From: an uncultured Desulfuromonadales bacterium
GTDB taxonomy: Bacteria; Desulfobacterota; Desulfuromonadia; Desulfuromonadales; Geopsychrobacteraceae
Length of the DNA stretch: 64,000 nucleotides
Assembly: GCA_947259685.1 (NCBI GenBank)
Contig: CAMYNC010000001.1
Span: 1 to 64,000, forward strand
Direction: 5' to 3'
Shown: positions 7,520 through 15,927 of the stretch, in pieces
Position numbering within the stretch: position 1 is the first letter of the stretch
How the letters are laid out: each line of letters begins with the position of its first letter
The notes under the pieces: model-generated
The model's database searches: none
The model's input: the letters and a program-made list of their open reading frames with translations, nothing else
What the model was told of the DNA's origin: nothing
Made by a program: the position numbers and the translations under genes

Positions 7520-10183
7520 CTACTTTGCAATTCCAGGCATTTTGAATCTCATGACCACCTCACCTGTTTCCGGGTTGACCTCGATCTTGCCGTCTTCGCC
7601 TTGCAACGCTTGACCCGTGGTCATCTGCATCAGACCGGACAGAAATGCCAGGCCCTGGTTCATGACTTGGCTCAACTGCTCAGCGGACGCGGGCCGATCC
7701 GATGTGAACTCCGTTGCGGCTTGTGGTTCTGCGGCTCCAGCAGCGGAAACCGCTTGTGGTTGTTCGGCCGGCGTTGCTTCGAACGGCTCGGCTAGCGGGT
7801 CCGTCATCCCCTCATCCGCTGCTTCAGCCACCAATTCCTCCTGTTCCGTCGCTGCCGGCAGAGTGAACTGTTCGATGGTCGCTTCGAGCTGCTGCAGAAA
7901 TTGCGATCGCCCCCGATTGGAGAAATCTACGGCATCGAGGGTGCTTTCCGGGCTCAGCACGCCCTCGAACAGGTTCTGTTTGAGCAGCAGGCCGTCGGCG
8001 ATGCGGGTTTCGATGGAATTTTTAGTGATCAGGTTGATGACGGTCAGCTGTCTGCTTTGCTGCCCGAGGCGGTCGATGCGGCCGATTCGCTGGTTTTTCT
8101 TGGCCGGATTCCAGGGCAGTTCAAAGTTAATCACCGTATCGGCAACCTGCAGGTTCAGCCCGGCACCGCCCGCCTCGCTGGAAAGGAACACTTGGCAGTC
8201 GGCATTATCCTCGAACTCTTTGATCAATAAGGAGCGCTTGGCCACCGGTACCTTGCCGCTGAGTTCGACAAAGCCGATGTCGTTTTCGCGCAGCATGCGG
8301 CCGATCATGTGATTCATCCGCACCCATTCGGAGAAGATCACGATCTTGCGCTGGGAGTTCTTCAGACTGAGCTTGTCCAGCAGAATGTGGCGAAGTTCGT
8401 CGAGCTTGGGGGAATAATGAACATCCTGGTCCTGGTCGACCAGAAAGGTCGAGTCGCAGACCATGCGCATTTTCGCCAACAACATCTGCAGTTTCTGCAG
8501 GTCGAAGGGAGTCATGAATTTCTTGCGCAGAATCCGAGCCACCCCTTTGGCGTAACTTGCATGGTAATCGACCTGGCGCGGATGCATCTCGATTGGAATG
8601 TCGAGGTGGCTGACGTGGGGGAGTTGCCGGAGGACCTCTTTTTTCTCCCTGCGCAGCAAGATCGGCCGCAAGCGTTCTTTGAGCCCCTGCAGATTGTAAT
8701 AACCGGTGATCTTGTTCTTCTGTTTGGCATCGAAACAGCAGTGCTGATAGGAGAACTCCCAGAGCGGCGAGAGGGTTCTGGGATCGAGAAATTCGACAAT
8801 GGAGTACAGATCGACCAGCCGGTTTTCGATCGGGGTTCCGGTAATCACCAGACCGTGCTTCTTCGGGATCTGCTTGATGCAGGCGGCGGTTCGGGTTTCG
8901 TAATTCTTGATCCGCTGGGCTTCGTCCAGAATGATGAAATCGGGGGCATAATCGCGCAGCAGGTCGAGGTCGCGCAAGGTCGATTCGTAGTTGCAGATCA
9001 AAAAATAGGCGGTGGATTCCTGGTAGAGGGCGGCCCGCTCTTCCGGGTCCCCCTGGATAACCACGGCTGCTTCATGGGAGAATCGCTCTATCTCGTTCTT
9101 CCATTGATCCTTCAGCGAAGCGGGGCAAACCACCAGGGTGCGTTCGAAACCGAACAGCTCCTTTTTCAGGATGGCGGCGCCGATCGCCTGTGCCGTTTTG
9201 CCGAGGCCCATCTCATCAGCAATAATGGCGCCTTTGCGGAATGTAGCGAATTCGATCCCTTCCTCCTGGTAAGGAAAGAGTTCGACCTTGAGGCCGGAAT
9301 AATCAGGAGAACTGTCGGCCTGAATCTCTCCCAGCAGCCTCTGTTCAAAAAACTCCTCCACGGTTTCGAGAACTTCCGGGCGAATGAGAACCTCTTTCAT
9401 CTCCCGGGTGCTTTCGATAAATTCCAGAAAAGCCGCGAGCTTTTCGCTGTGTAAGGTTTGCTCGGGAGTGAAAAACGCGGTGACAAGCGGGACCGTGGCT
9501 GCCGGCAGATCATGGGGGTAGAACCAGGAAATTCGGGAGTCATTCAGAGGATCCAGATATATTTCGACGAAGGGGTACTCCTGCTGCGCCGATAATGCCT
9601 GCCCCCGGGATTGCTTGAAGCGGGAAAAGGCGTAGACCAGATGCTTGCAGGTGCCGAGCTTGTTCGTCCGGTAATCGGGGCAGGAACAGTAGCCCTGTTC
9701 CTTTTCGAGATCGCGGAAGGTCAGCTTGTAGCGCAGTCCGCGTTCATTGACCAGTTCATGCTCGCCGAAGAGGTTGTCGGCGAACTCGAGGCGGTATTCT
9801 GCCTTGGCGGCCTTCTCGCGTCTTTCGTCCAGGACCCGCCTGATCATCCCTTCGCGGGTGTAGGTCTTTCCTGAGTCGATGTCGGGAGCTTCGTCTTTTT
9901 GCAGATAATCGGACAGTTCCAGCAGACCGGCAATGGCATGATGACATACCGCCTGGGACGATTTGCAGCTGCAGCGGGTCTCGACCTCCTCATGGCCAAA
10001 ATCGATATGGACGTCGAAGTCCTTGAACTTGTCGTCGATGGAGATGTGAAAGCTGTCTCTGGCGCAGGTCAGCATCTGGCACTGGCCGTTGATATACAGG
10101 GCATGGGCCTGGCGCATGGTCAGGCCGGTGACCGCGCCTGCTTCTTTAATGGTGCTGAGTTTCCCTTTGATCTGGTCGAGCAC
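7520..10183 (-). CDS. SNF2-family helicase/translocase with two SWIM zinc fingers
   Basis: This is a superfamily 2 ATPase predicted to remodel or translocate on DNA. Two SWIM zinc fingers lie at the N-terminus (C71, C73, C80, H82 and C166, C168, C179, H181). The SNF2 core follows: ADEMGLGKT Walker A (322-330), DEAQ box (420-423), TGTPIEN motif III, and a helicase C-lobe with SSEAGGAGLNLQ and QRIGRIDRLGQ. The last ~130 residues are an Ala/Glu/Pro-rich linker and a small tail. The start is GTG, supported by an AGGAGG five bases upstream. It is the last gene of the leftward run that begins with jetA, separated from the 104-residue gene by 51 bp. SNF2 proteins occur in several defence systems, but a role beside Wadjet is inference. 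Confidence 0.9.
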   Translation of the reverse strand: MLDQIKGKLSTIKEAGAVTGLTMRQAHALYINGQCQMLTCARDSFHISIDDKFKDFDVHIDFGHEEVETRCSCKSSQAVCHHAIAGLLELSDYLQKDEAPDIDSGKTYTREGMIRRVLDERREKAAKAEYRLEFADNLFGEHELVNERGLRYKLTFRDLEKEQGYCSCPDYRTNKLGTCKHLVYAFSRFKQSRGQALSAQQEYPFVEIYLDPLNDSRISWFYPHDLPAATVPLVTAFFTPEQTLHSEKLAAFLEFIESTREMKEVLIRPEVLETVEEFFEQRLLGEIQADSSPDYSGLKVELFPYQEEGIEFATFRKGAIIADEMGLGKTAQAIGAAILKKELFGFERTLVVCPASLKDQWKNEIERFSHEAAVVIQGDPEERAALYQESTAYFLICNYESTLRDLDLLRDYAPDFIILDEAQRIKNYETRTAACIKQIPKKHGLVITGTPIENRLVDLYSIVEFLDPRTLSPLWEFSYQHCCFDAKQKNKITGYYNLQGLKERLRPILLRREKKEVLRQLPHVSHLDIPIEMHPRQVDYHASYAKGVARILRKKFMTPFDLQKLQMLLAKMRMVCDSTFLVDQDQDVHYSPKLDELRHILLDKLSLKNSQRKIVIFSEWVRMNHMIGRMLRENDIGFVELSGKVPVAKRSLLIKEFEDNADCQVFLSSEAGGAGLNLQVADTVINFELPWNPAKKNQRIGRIDRLGQQSRQLTVINLITKNSIETRIADGLLLKQNLFEGVLSPESTLDAVDFSNRGRSQFLQQLEATIEQFTLPAATEQEELVAEAADEGMTDPLAEPFEATPAEQPQAVSAAGAAEPQAATEFTSDRPASAEQLSQVMNQGLAFLSGLMQMTTGQALQGEDGKIEVNPETGEVVMRFKMPGIAK

Positions 10184-10234
10184 GATCTCCTCCTGATTAT
10201 GACTTCTAACTCCTGATATAATGGTACGGGGCTT

Positions 10235-10549
10235 TTAGCGGATTTCTCCTTCGGCAAGAGCTTCAAAAACCTCGTCGAGGTCGTCCTTCACCTCTGAAAC
10301 CCATTCGCGCACCTGCTCCGGAACATTGGCCTCGGCAGCTAGGTTGCGAATCAGCAGCAGGATCTTGCGCATATGATTCAGGTCGCGCACGCTCTCCCAG
10401 CTCATCCCCTCGTCGATGTGGAAAAGTAGTCGCTCCCACTCGGGAAACGGGTGGTGTTCGATCACTGCATCGCGCAGATTCTGCCAGGTCCCCTGAAGGT
10501 CGGAAAGGGCTGTTTTCTGATAGCCTGTGGGTTCGGTGAAAAACGGCAT
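10235..10549 (-). CDS. Uncharacterised 104-residue protein between jetD and the SNF2 gene
   Basis: I do not recognise this family. The protein is small, mostly helical by composition, with an acidic C-terminal half (EVKDDLDEVFEALAEGE). There is no signal peptide, transmembrane segment or zinc motif. AGGAG lies seven bases before the ATG, so translation is well supported. It lies 51 bp upstream of the SNF2 gene and 157 bp after jetD. That spacing makes it more likely a partner of the SNF2 protein than of Wadjet. Confidence 0.75.
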   Translation of the reverse strand: MPFFTEPTGYQKTALSDLQGTWQNLRDAVIEHHPFPEWERLLFHIDEGMSWESVRDLNHMRKILLLIRNLAAEANVPEQVREWVSEVKDDLDEVFEALAEGEIR

Positions 10550-10682
10550 GGGGCGACTCCTGTGGTCAGCTGCCGAGGATGTTTGGGGGCTGGGGCTGTT
10601 AATAAGGTTGCCAATTTAACACGACTGAAGATGATCTCTCCAGGGTTGTTTTTCATTCTTTGATCGGTGCGACCTTGTGGCC

Positions 10683-10712
10683 GTAGGGGCGACGCATGCG
10701 TCGCCTCTATAC
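10683..10712. repeat. REP-like palindrome overlapping the jetD stop codon
   Basis: GTAGGGGCGACGCATGCGTCGCCTCTATAC contains an 18 bp perfect palindrome (GGCGACGCATGCGTCGCC). The jetD stop codon (10707-10709) lies inside it. Similar elements occur at 15866-15892 and 42051-42074. They share a TAGGGGC opening and a self-complementary core, as in dispersed extragenic palindromes. Confidence 0.65.
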
Positions 10713-11900
10713 ATTTTCTGCCAGCCAATCCCGCAAACATGAAAAGGGGATGCGCTCCTGCTCCAGGCGGATGTTCTCTCCCAGCCTGTTTTCGCGCAGG
10801 GCTTCGTAGAGCTGCCGCTCCTGTTGATCCAGGTTGGGCAGTTCGACCAGGCAGCGCTTTGCCGTCTCTTCGGCAACCCAGAGGTTCTTGGACGCCAGCA
10901 GCGTCTGACGGTCCATCAGCATCGACCGGGTTTGCGGAAAGTAGCCGCGCAGTTGGGAGAGAATGGAAAAGCCGTGGGTGTCGATATCGCCCCAATAACA
11001 GAGGTCTTTGTCCCCAAGCCAGCTGGCCTCTTTGAGGGCCTGGATACCGTAGCCGAGCCCGAAAATCAACAGCGCGTGGGAAACCTGCGGGAAGCTGAGA
11101 CCGTTGATCTTGTTTTCGGTGATGAAAGCCCGCCGGCAGGGTGGATCGAGGGTTAGAAACCGGCTCAGGGGGATGCTGAGGTCGGTGAGTTCGAAAGGGG
11201 CTGTCAGGGCCGGATCGAGAAGGCGCAGGCGCACCAGGGGCTCGTCGTAGCGCAGGCCGAATCTGCGCTCGAATCCCGAGCCGGCCAGGGTGGTCACCTC
11301 CGGGCGAATTGTCTCGGAGGGGAGCAGCAGATTGAGAAGTTCGCGCAGGACGCGCTTGTTCTGTTCGACAAACTTGCTGTCGACTCCCGGGATGTCAAGC
11401 TCTCGCAGATAACGGTTCGGACGGGGATGCTGGAGGAAATAGCGGCAGACGGCCAGCAGCTGCGGCCAGACAACCCGGTTCTCAAGCAGCTTGAAGGGGG
11501 AGCGCTGCAGCCAGGGGCGCAGGGCAGGGTATTCGGCCAGGGTCTGTTCCGCAAGCTCCCTGAACCGGTCGAATTCCCGTTGCTTGCCGATAAAGCGCAG
11601 CAAATCCGGCAAGCTGTCGAAACGGATTTGGCCGGGGAAGCGCTGCTCTCCCAGTTGGCGATGCTTGACTGACATAAATTCCAGAGCATAGCCGAAACCC
11701 TGCCGCTCTTTGCTCCCCTCCCGCAACGCGTTCACCCAGCAGCGGACCTCGGCATAGCTCTCCAGCGCTTCTTTTGCGGTCACTTTGCGGAAGGGGATGT
11801 CGAAGGGAAAGAGCTCCTCTCCGGTCAGATAAGCCGTAAGGAGACGCCCGCTCCGCCAGACTTTCAACGTTTTTTCTTTAATGGTCGTCGGAGAAATCAT
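10707..11900 (-). CDS. jetD: Wadjet subunit JetD (DUF3322-DUF2220 TOPRIM nuclease)
   Basis: JetD is the nuclease of the Wadjet anti-plasmid system. It cleaves closed circular DNA after the JetABC SMC complex has extruded it. The N-terminal half matches the DUF3322 arm region and the C-terminal half the DUF2220 TOPRIM domain. The TOPRIM acidic residues are visible as TENKINGLSF (E262) and YWGDIDTHGF (D305, D307). The 397-residue length is normal for the family. Its ATG overlaps the jetC stop by 4 bp, typical of translational coupling. The stop codon is supplied by a REP-like palindrome, which may have trimmed or extended the original tail by a few residues. It looks intact and active. Confidence 0.92.
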   Translation of the reverse strand: MISPTTIKEKTLKVWRSGRLLTAYLTGEELFPFDIPFRKVTAKEALESYAEVRCWVNALREGSKERQGFGYALEFMSVKHRQLGEQRFPGQIRFDSLPDLLRFIGKQREFDRFRELAEQTLAEYPALRPWLQRSPFKLLENRVVWPQLLAVCRYFLQHPRPNRYLRELDIPGVDSKFVEQNKRVLRELLNLLLPSETIRPEVTTLAGSGFERRFGLRYDEPLVRLRLLDPALTAPFELTDLSIPLSRFLTLDPPCRRAFITENKINGLSFPQVSHALLIFGLGYGIQALKEASWLGDKDLCYWGDIDTHGFSILSQLRGYFPQTRSMLMDRQTLLASKNLWVAEETAKRCLVELPNLDQQERQLYEALRENRLGENIRLEQERIPFSCLRDWLAENV

Positions 11901-14900
11901 CCCTCGGCCAGCCGCTGGAACTTCTCTTTTTCTTCGCGGTATTCCTCAAGACTGAGGTTGCGCAGCACCGAATTGGACCCCCCTTCATTGTGGACATAGT
12001 GGACCGAGCGGATGTAGTCCTCGATCACATGGATCTTCTGTAGCGGGGTGACTATGAGCAGCTGCAGGTGGAGTTTTTTGAACAGTTCCAGCCCGTAGCG
12101 GGTGCTCTCGTCGGAGCCCTTGGCGAAGGCCTCGTCGATGACCACGAAGCGGAAGGAGCGCGACTGAACGGCGCCCCACTCCAGCCCGAACTGGTAGGCC
12201 AGGGCCGAGGCGAGGATGGTGTAGGCGAGCTTCTCCTTCTGCCCGCCGGATTTTCCCGAGGCGTCGGAATAGAACTCCCGTTCGCTGCCGTCCTCCTGCC
12301 AACGCTCGCTGGCGGAGAAGTTGAACCAGTTGCGCACGTCGGTGACCTTGCGGGTCCAGCGACGGTCCTGGTCGATGAGCCCCTCGCGGCCGTTGAAGCG
12401 GTCGATGATCGCTTTGACCTGGAGGAATTTTGCCTCGTTGTAGAGCTCGGACTCCTCCAGGGTGTGGGCCAGGCATTGCTTCAGGTCCTGCTGGAATTCG
12501 CGGACCTCGGGGTCCTGGGTCTTGTCCATGACCAGTTCGATGTAGGTGCCGGGGTTGTACTCGATCTGGCGCAACGAGCCGTTGATGGTCTCGATCTTTT
12601 TGGCGATCTGCTGGCGTTCCTTGTCGAGCTGGTTCTGGAACAGGGCGACGCTGTTGATGGTTCCCTCGTTGAGCAGCTGCTTGAAGCGGGCTTCATGGCG
12701 GGGCAGATCCTGCCCCTGCAGGGTCTGTAACATGGCGGCGTATTCGCCGATCGACTCGAGACTGGCGTCGCTCTCGGAACTCTCGGCGGGGTAGGCGTTT
12801 TTGTAGGCCTGCATGGCGCCGATGAGCTTTTCGGTCAGTCGCCGGCTCTTTTTCTCATCGTTGTCGAGCCGGTTCTGGATTGCCTCGCGAACTTCGCGTT
12901 GGGCCTTGTCGATGTTCTGCAGGGTCAGGCTCTGTAAGCAGAAGGGATCGATTTTCGGGAACCAGGTCAGACGCTCCTCTTCGGTAAGCAGTGCACCAAG
13001 CTGCCGTGCCTCTGCGAGGTCCCCGCGGCGGCTCGCCATGCGCTCTTCGAGCTTCCCCAGGTCTTTGCCAAACTCGCCCTGACGCTTCTCCTTGAGCTCC
13101 AGTTCCTGACGGGTCAGCTCCAGCTGGTTCTGCAACGCCTGCAGGGTGTCGGAGCTGCGCTCGATCTCGGCTTTTTCCTCCTGCAAGGACTGGCTGCGCC
13201 GGGCCAGGGGTGCCCAGTAAATCTCCCCGTAATCCTCGAACTTGAGAAGGTCGCGTACCGCGTCGCGTCGCCCGGTCTGCTCCTGCTGACGTTTGCCAAG
13301 TTCCACCAGGGTCTCGGCGAGGCGCTGCGTCTCAGTCTCCAGCTGGTTCTTGACCCCCTCCAGTGTCCGGATTTTCTCTTCGTTGCTCCAACCCAGCACG
13401 TAATGGCTGCGGTCCTGGATGGAGCGGCGGTCGTCCTTTTCGTGGCGCTGCCCGCCGGACTTGATCTGGCCGCTGGCCGTGACGGCCCTGGGGAGGCGCC
13501 GGAACTGTTCCAGATCGTCGCAGCAGCGGTAGTTGAAGCGCTCCTGCAGATGCCTCTCAATCCAGGGGTAAAAGGGGCTGTCTGGTTTGATGCGCAGCTT
13601 GCGCACCAGAGCGTCGGCCTCCGGAGTCGGCAGGTTTTTGGCGGCCTCCGCCGCGCGGACGCGGAAATAGACCAGGCGCCCGCGCAGATGGGTGCGGTCG
13701 ACGTAGTGGCTGACCTCGCCGTAGAGATGCTCGGGGACCAGCAGGCTCAGGGCGAAGTTGTGCAGCAGGCGCTCGATGGCCCCTTCCCAAGTGCCGGCGC
13801 TCTCGGCGACCTGCAGCAACTCTCCGGCAAAGGGGAGCTCGTTTTCGTCGACCCCGAGGACCTGCGCCATCTCGGAGCGCATTTCCAGGTTTTTCAGTGG
13901 GATATTGTTCTTGCGCCGACGCAGGGAGTCGAGCTCTTCATCCACCCTGGTGCGCTCTTTCTTAAGCTCCTGCTGCGCGACGCTCTGGTCGATTTCATTC
14001 CTGCGGATCTCGTCGATCTGCCTTTCGATCGCAGTCAGCAGGGTGTGGGCGGTGCCGAGGTTGCGGTAGAAGTCCTCTTCGTTGTGCACCGGCGGCAGCT
14101 CTAGTTTCGTCCCGTAGCCGCGGTAATCCTGCTCCCTGAGCTGTTTTATCTCCCGTTCCTTATCCAGGCCGGCGATCTCCTGCTCCAGCATCTGCAGGCG
14201 GCGGCCGCCGCTTTCGTCGATGCTGGTTTTGAGCTCCCCCTCCTTGCGGCGTAACTGGCCGATCTCTTCCTTGAGAGTGGCGAGGCGATGACTGATCTTT
14301 TGGATCTCCGTCTCCAAGGCGGCGATCTGGGTTTCCAGCAGGGTGCCTTTGTGCCGGGCGAAGTAGGCTACCAGCGCCTCCCGGCAGTGGCGCAGCTCTT
14401 CAATTGTAGCGCTCAGCGCTTGGTAGCGGCGACCATCCTCGACCAGGGGGGCGAGCTGCGCGATTTGCTCCTTGGCTTTGAGGACCGCCTCGTGGGCATG
14501 GTTGAGGTTGTCGAAGTTGCGCCGCAGCTCGTCAATGCGGCTCTCCACCTCCCCCTCGTCGAGCATGTGGCTGCGCACGAAGTCGGTCAGGTTGCCGACC
14601 GATTTCATCGAGACCGTCTGGTAGAAGAGTTCCAGCGCCTGCTCGTTCTGAATGCCGAACAGGTGGCGAAAGCGGGTTCCGTACTCCTTGAAGTTGTCCA
14701 GGACCTCGACCCGGGCGGTGCGCCGCAGACGTTTCTTCAGGTCGAGGATGTCGCTGCCGAAGCCGCTGAAGTGCTCGGTGATGCTCAAAGGGCTCTGGGC
14801 GACGACGAAGAACCGCTCGGGGTTGCGCTTCTGGTCTTTGAGCCAGAAGACCTGGGCCAGGGTGACGCTCTGGTTGAATCCCTGGTTGTGGAAGTGCCCG

Positions 14901-15259
14901 AGCAGCACGCTGTAGCTGTTTTCATCGCGCAGGGCCACCGCCTTGGCCGACTGGGTCAGGTCGTCCTTAGAACTCTTGTATTCGCCGCGGATGTAGGAAT
15001 AGAGCGTTCGCTCCTTGCTTTCTGCCCCGGCCGCCTTGTTGTAGACGATGCGGTGGTGGGGCACCAGCAGGGTGGTGAGGGCGTCGACCAGGGTCGATTT
15101 TCCCGAGCCGATGTCGCCGGTGAGCAGGGCGTTGTGCCCGCCGGGTGCGATGGTCCAGACGTGGCGGTGGAAGGTTCCCCAGTTGAGAACCTCCAGGCGC
15201 TGCAGACGGAAACCGGTAACGCTGTCGTCGGCGGCAAAATCAAGAGAGAGTGTCTGCAT
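11897..15259 (-). CDS. jetC: Wadjet subunit JetC (SMC-like ATPase)
   Basis: JetC is the loop-extruding SMC/MukB-like motor of Wadjet. The N-terminal head has Walker A GDIGSGKST (residues 48-56). Long coiled-coil arms fill about 290-450 and 650-950, rich in Glu/Lys/Gln/Leu, with a hinge-like globular part between (about 500-620). The C-terminal head has the ABC signature KSGGQKEK (about 1003) and Walker B VVIDEAFAKGSDE with D1042/E1043. The 1120-residue length is typical. The ATG overlaps the end of jetB by 20 bp and the gene overlaps jetD by 4 bp. The family is COG4913-type, as in type I Wadjet. All ATPase motifs are intact. Confidence 0.94.
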   Translation of the reverse strand: MQTLSLDFAADDSVTGFRLQRLEVLNWGTFHRHVWTIAPGGHNALLTGDIGSGKSTLVDALTTLLVPHHRIVYNKAAGAESKERTLYSYIRGEYKSSKDDLTQSAKAVALRDENSYSVLLGHFHNQGFNQSVTLAQVFWLKDQKRNPERFFVVAQSPLSITEHFSGFGSDILDLKKRLRRTARVEVLDNFKEYGTRFRHLFGIQNEQALELFYQTVSMKSVGNLTDFVRSHMLDEGEVESRIDELRRNFDNLNHAHEAVLKAKEQIAQLAPLVEDGRRYQALSATIEELRHCREALVAYFARHKGTLLETQIAALETEIQKISHRLATLKEEIGQLRRKEGELKTSIDESGGRRLQMLEQEIAGLDKEREIKQLREQDYRGYGTKLELPPVHNEEDFYRNLGTAHTLLTAIERQIDEIRRNEIDQSVAQQELKKERTRVDEELDSLRRRKNNIPLKNLEMRSEMAQVLGVDENELPFAGELLQVAESAGTWEGAIERLLHNFALSLLVPEHLYGEVSHYVDRTHLRGRLVYFRVRAAEAAKNLPTPEADALVRKLRIKPDSPFYPWIERHLQERFNYRCCDDLEQFRRLPRAVTASGQIKSGGQRHEKDDRRSIQDRSHYVLGWSNEEKIRTLEGVKNQLETETQRLAETLVELGKRQQEQTGRRDAVRDLLKFEDYGEIYWAPLARRSQSLQEEKAEIERSSDTLQALQNQLELTRQELELKEKRQGEFGKDLGKLEERMASRRGDLAEARQLGALLTEEERLTWFPKIDPFCLQSLTLQNIDKAQREVREAIQNRLDNDEKKSRRLTEKLIGAMQAYKNAYPAESSESDASLESIGEYAAMLQTLQGQDLPRHEARFKQLLNEGTINSVALFQNQLDKERQQIAKKIETINGSLRQIEYNPGTYIELVMDKTQDPEVREFQQDLKQCLAHTLEESELYNEAKFLQVKAIIDRFNGREGLIDQDRRWTRKVTDVRNWFNFSASERWQEDGSEREFYSDASGKSGGQKEKLAYTILASALAYQFGLEWGAVQSRSFRFVVIDEAFAKGSDESTRYGLELFKKLHLQLLIVTPLQKIHVIEDYIRSVHYVHNEGGSNSVLRNLSLEEYREEKEKFQRLAEG

Positions 15260-15851
15260 GGGTCTGATATGCCTCCAGTTTCTGGGTCAGATCGCCGAGC
15301 CAATCAGCGTCGACCAACGCCTTGATGATGCGGCGCACCTCGTAGCGCTCCTCGTCCCCTTTCAGGCGGCGCAGTAAGCCGTAATCGGTGACCTTGCGGA
15401 TATAGCTCTCGATCTGCTCGACGGTCTTGGCCTCGTTGCTTCCTTCGGGCAGAAAGACCCGCATCATTTCGACGATCTGCTCCCGGCTCAAAATCACCCG
15501 GGTCTCGCCGCCGGCGGCGTCCTGCTCGATCAGCTTCTTGCGCAGCAGCACGCAGAGCAGGCTGACCGGATAACTGAGCTGGCGGCGCTGCACCAGACGG
15601 GGCAGGGTCGATAGCTCCTCGTCCTCATCGTCGGCTTGCGCATCTTCCGGGCGTTGGCGCAAAAAGGCGTAGCCCTCGGTCTCATCGACCAGCACCTGCA
15701 GGCCGATCACCGCAAAATAGTCGTGAATAGCGGCCTGGTAGCTGAGCAGGTCGCGCCACAACTCGGGGCTCTTATCCTGGTAGAGCACCCCCTTGAAGAG
15801 CTGGATCAGTACCAGGGACGCTTGATGAGGCAGGCTTAAGAATGCGTTCAT
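15240..15851 (-). CDS. jetB: Wadjet subunit JetB (DUF4194, MukE-like)
   Basis: JetB is the KITE/MukE-like winged-helix subunit that bridges the JetA kleisin and the JetC SMC heads. The 203-residue protein shows the DUF4194 pattern, with FKGVLYQDKSPELWRDLLSYQAAIHDYFAVIGLQVLVDETEGYAFLRQ near the start. SYPVSLLCVLLRKKL and the winged-helix end DYGLLRRLKGDEERYEVRRIIKALVDA follow. An acidic insert (DAQADDEDEE) separates the two halves. It overlaps jetC by 20 bp and follows jetA after 76 bp that contain a REP-like palindrome. Assignment rests on motif pattern, size and position in the jetABCD order. Confidence 0.9.
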   Translation of the reverse strand: MNAFLSLPHQASLVLIQLFKGVLYQDKSPELWRDLLSYQAAIHDYFAVIGLQVLVDETEGYAFLRQRPEDAQADDEDEELSTLPRLVQRRQLSYPVSLLCVLLRKKLIEQDAAGGETRVILSREQIVEMMRVFLPEGSNEAKTVEQIESYIRKVTDYGLLRRLKGDEERYEVRRIIKALVDADWLGDLTQKLEAYQTHADTLS

Positions 15852-15865
15852 GGGTTCTCACTTTT

Positions 15866-15892
15866 TAGGGGCACAGCATGCTGCGCTCCCTA
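15866..15892. repeat. REP-like palindrome between jetA and jetB
   Basis: TAGGGGCACAGCATGCTGCGCTCCCTA is an imperfect palindrome centred on CAGCATGCTG. It fills most of the 76 bp gap that separates jetA from jetB. It shares the TAGGGGC opening of the element at the end of jetD. Confidence 0.55.
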
Positions 15893-15927
15893 TGAGGTGC
15901 AATTGTCGGGGGCCTTCCACTGCGAAG

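Noticed and set aside
8309..9454. Long + strand reading frame (381 codons) opposite the SNF2 gene
   Set aside because: It lies entirely inside the SNF2 coding frame on the other strand and has no recognisable motif or ribosome-binding site.
14288..15325. Long + strand reading frame (345 codons) opposite jetC
   Set aside because: It is the antisense of the well-supported jetC N-terminus; the composition reflects high-GC third positions, not a gene.
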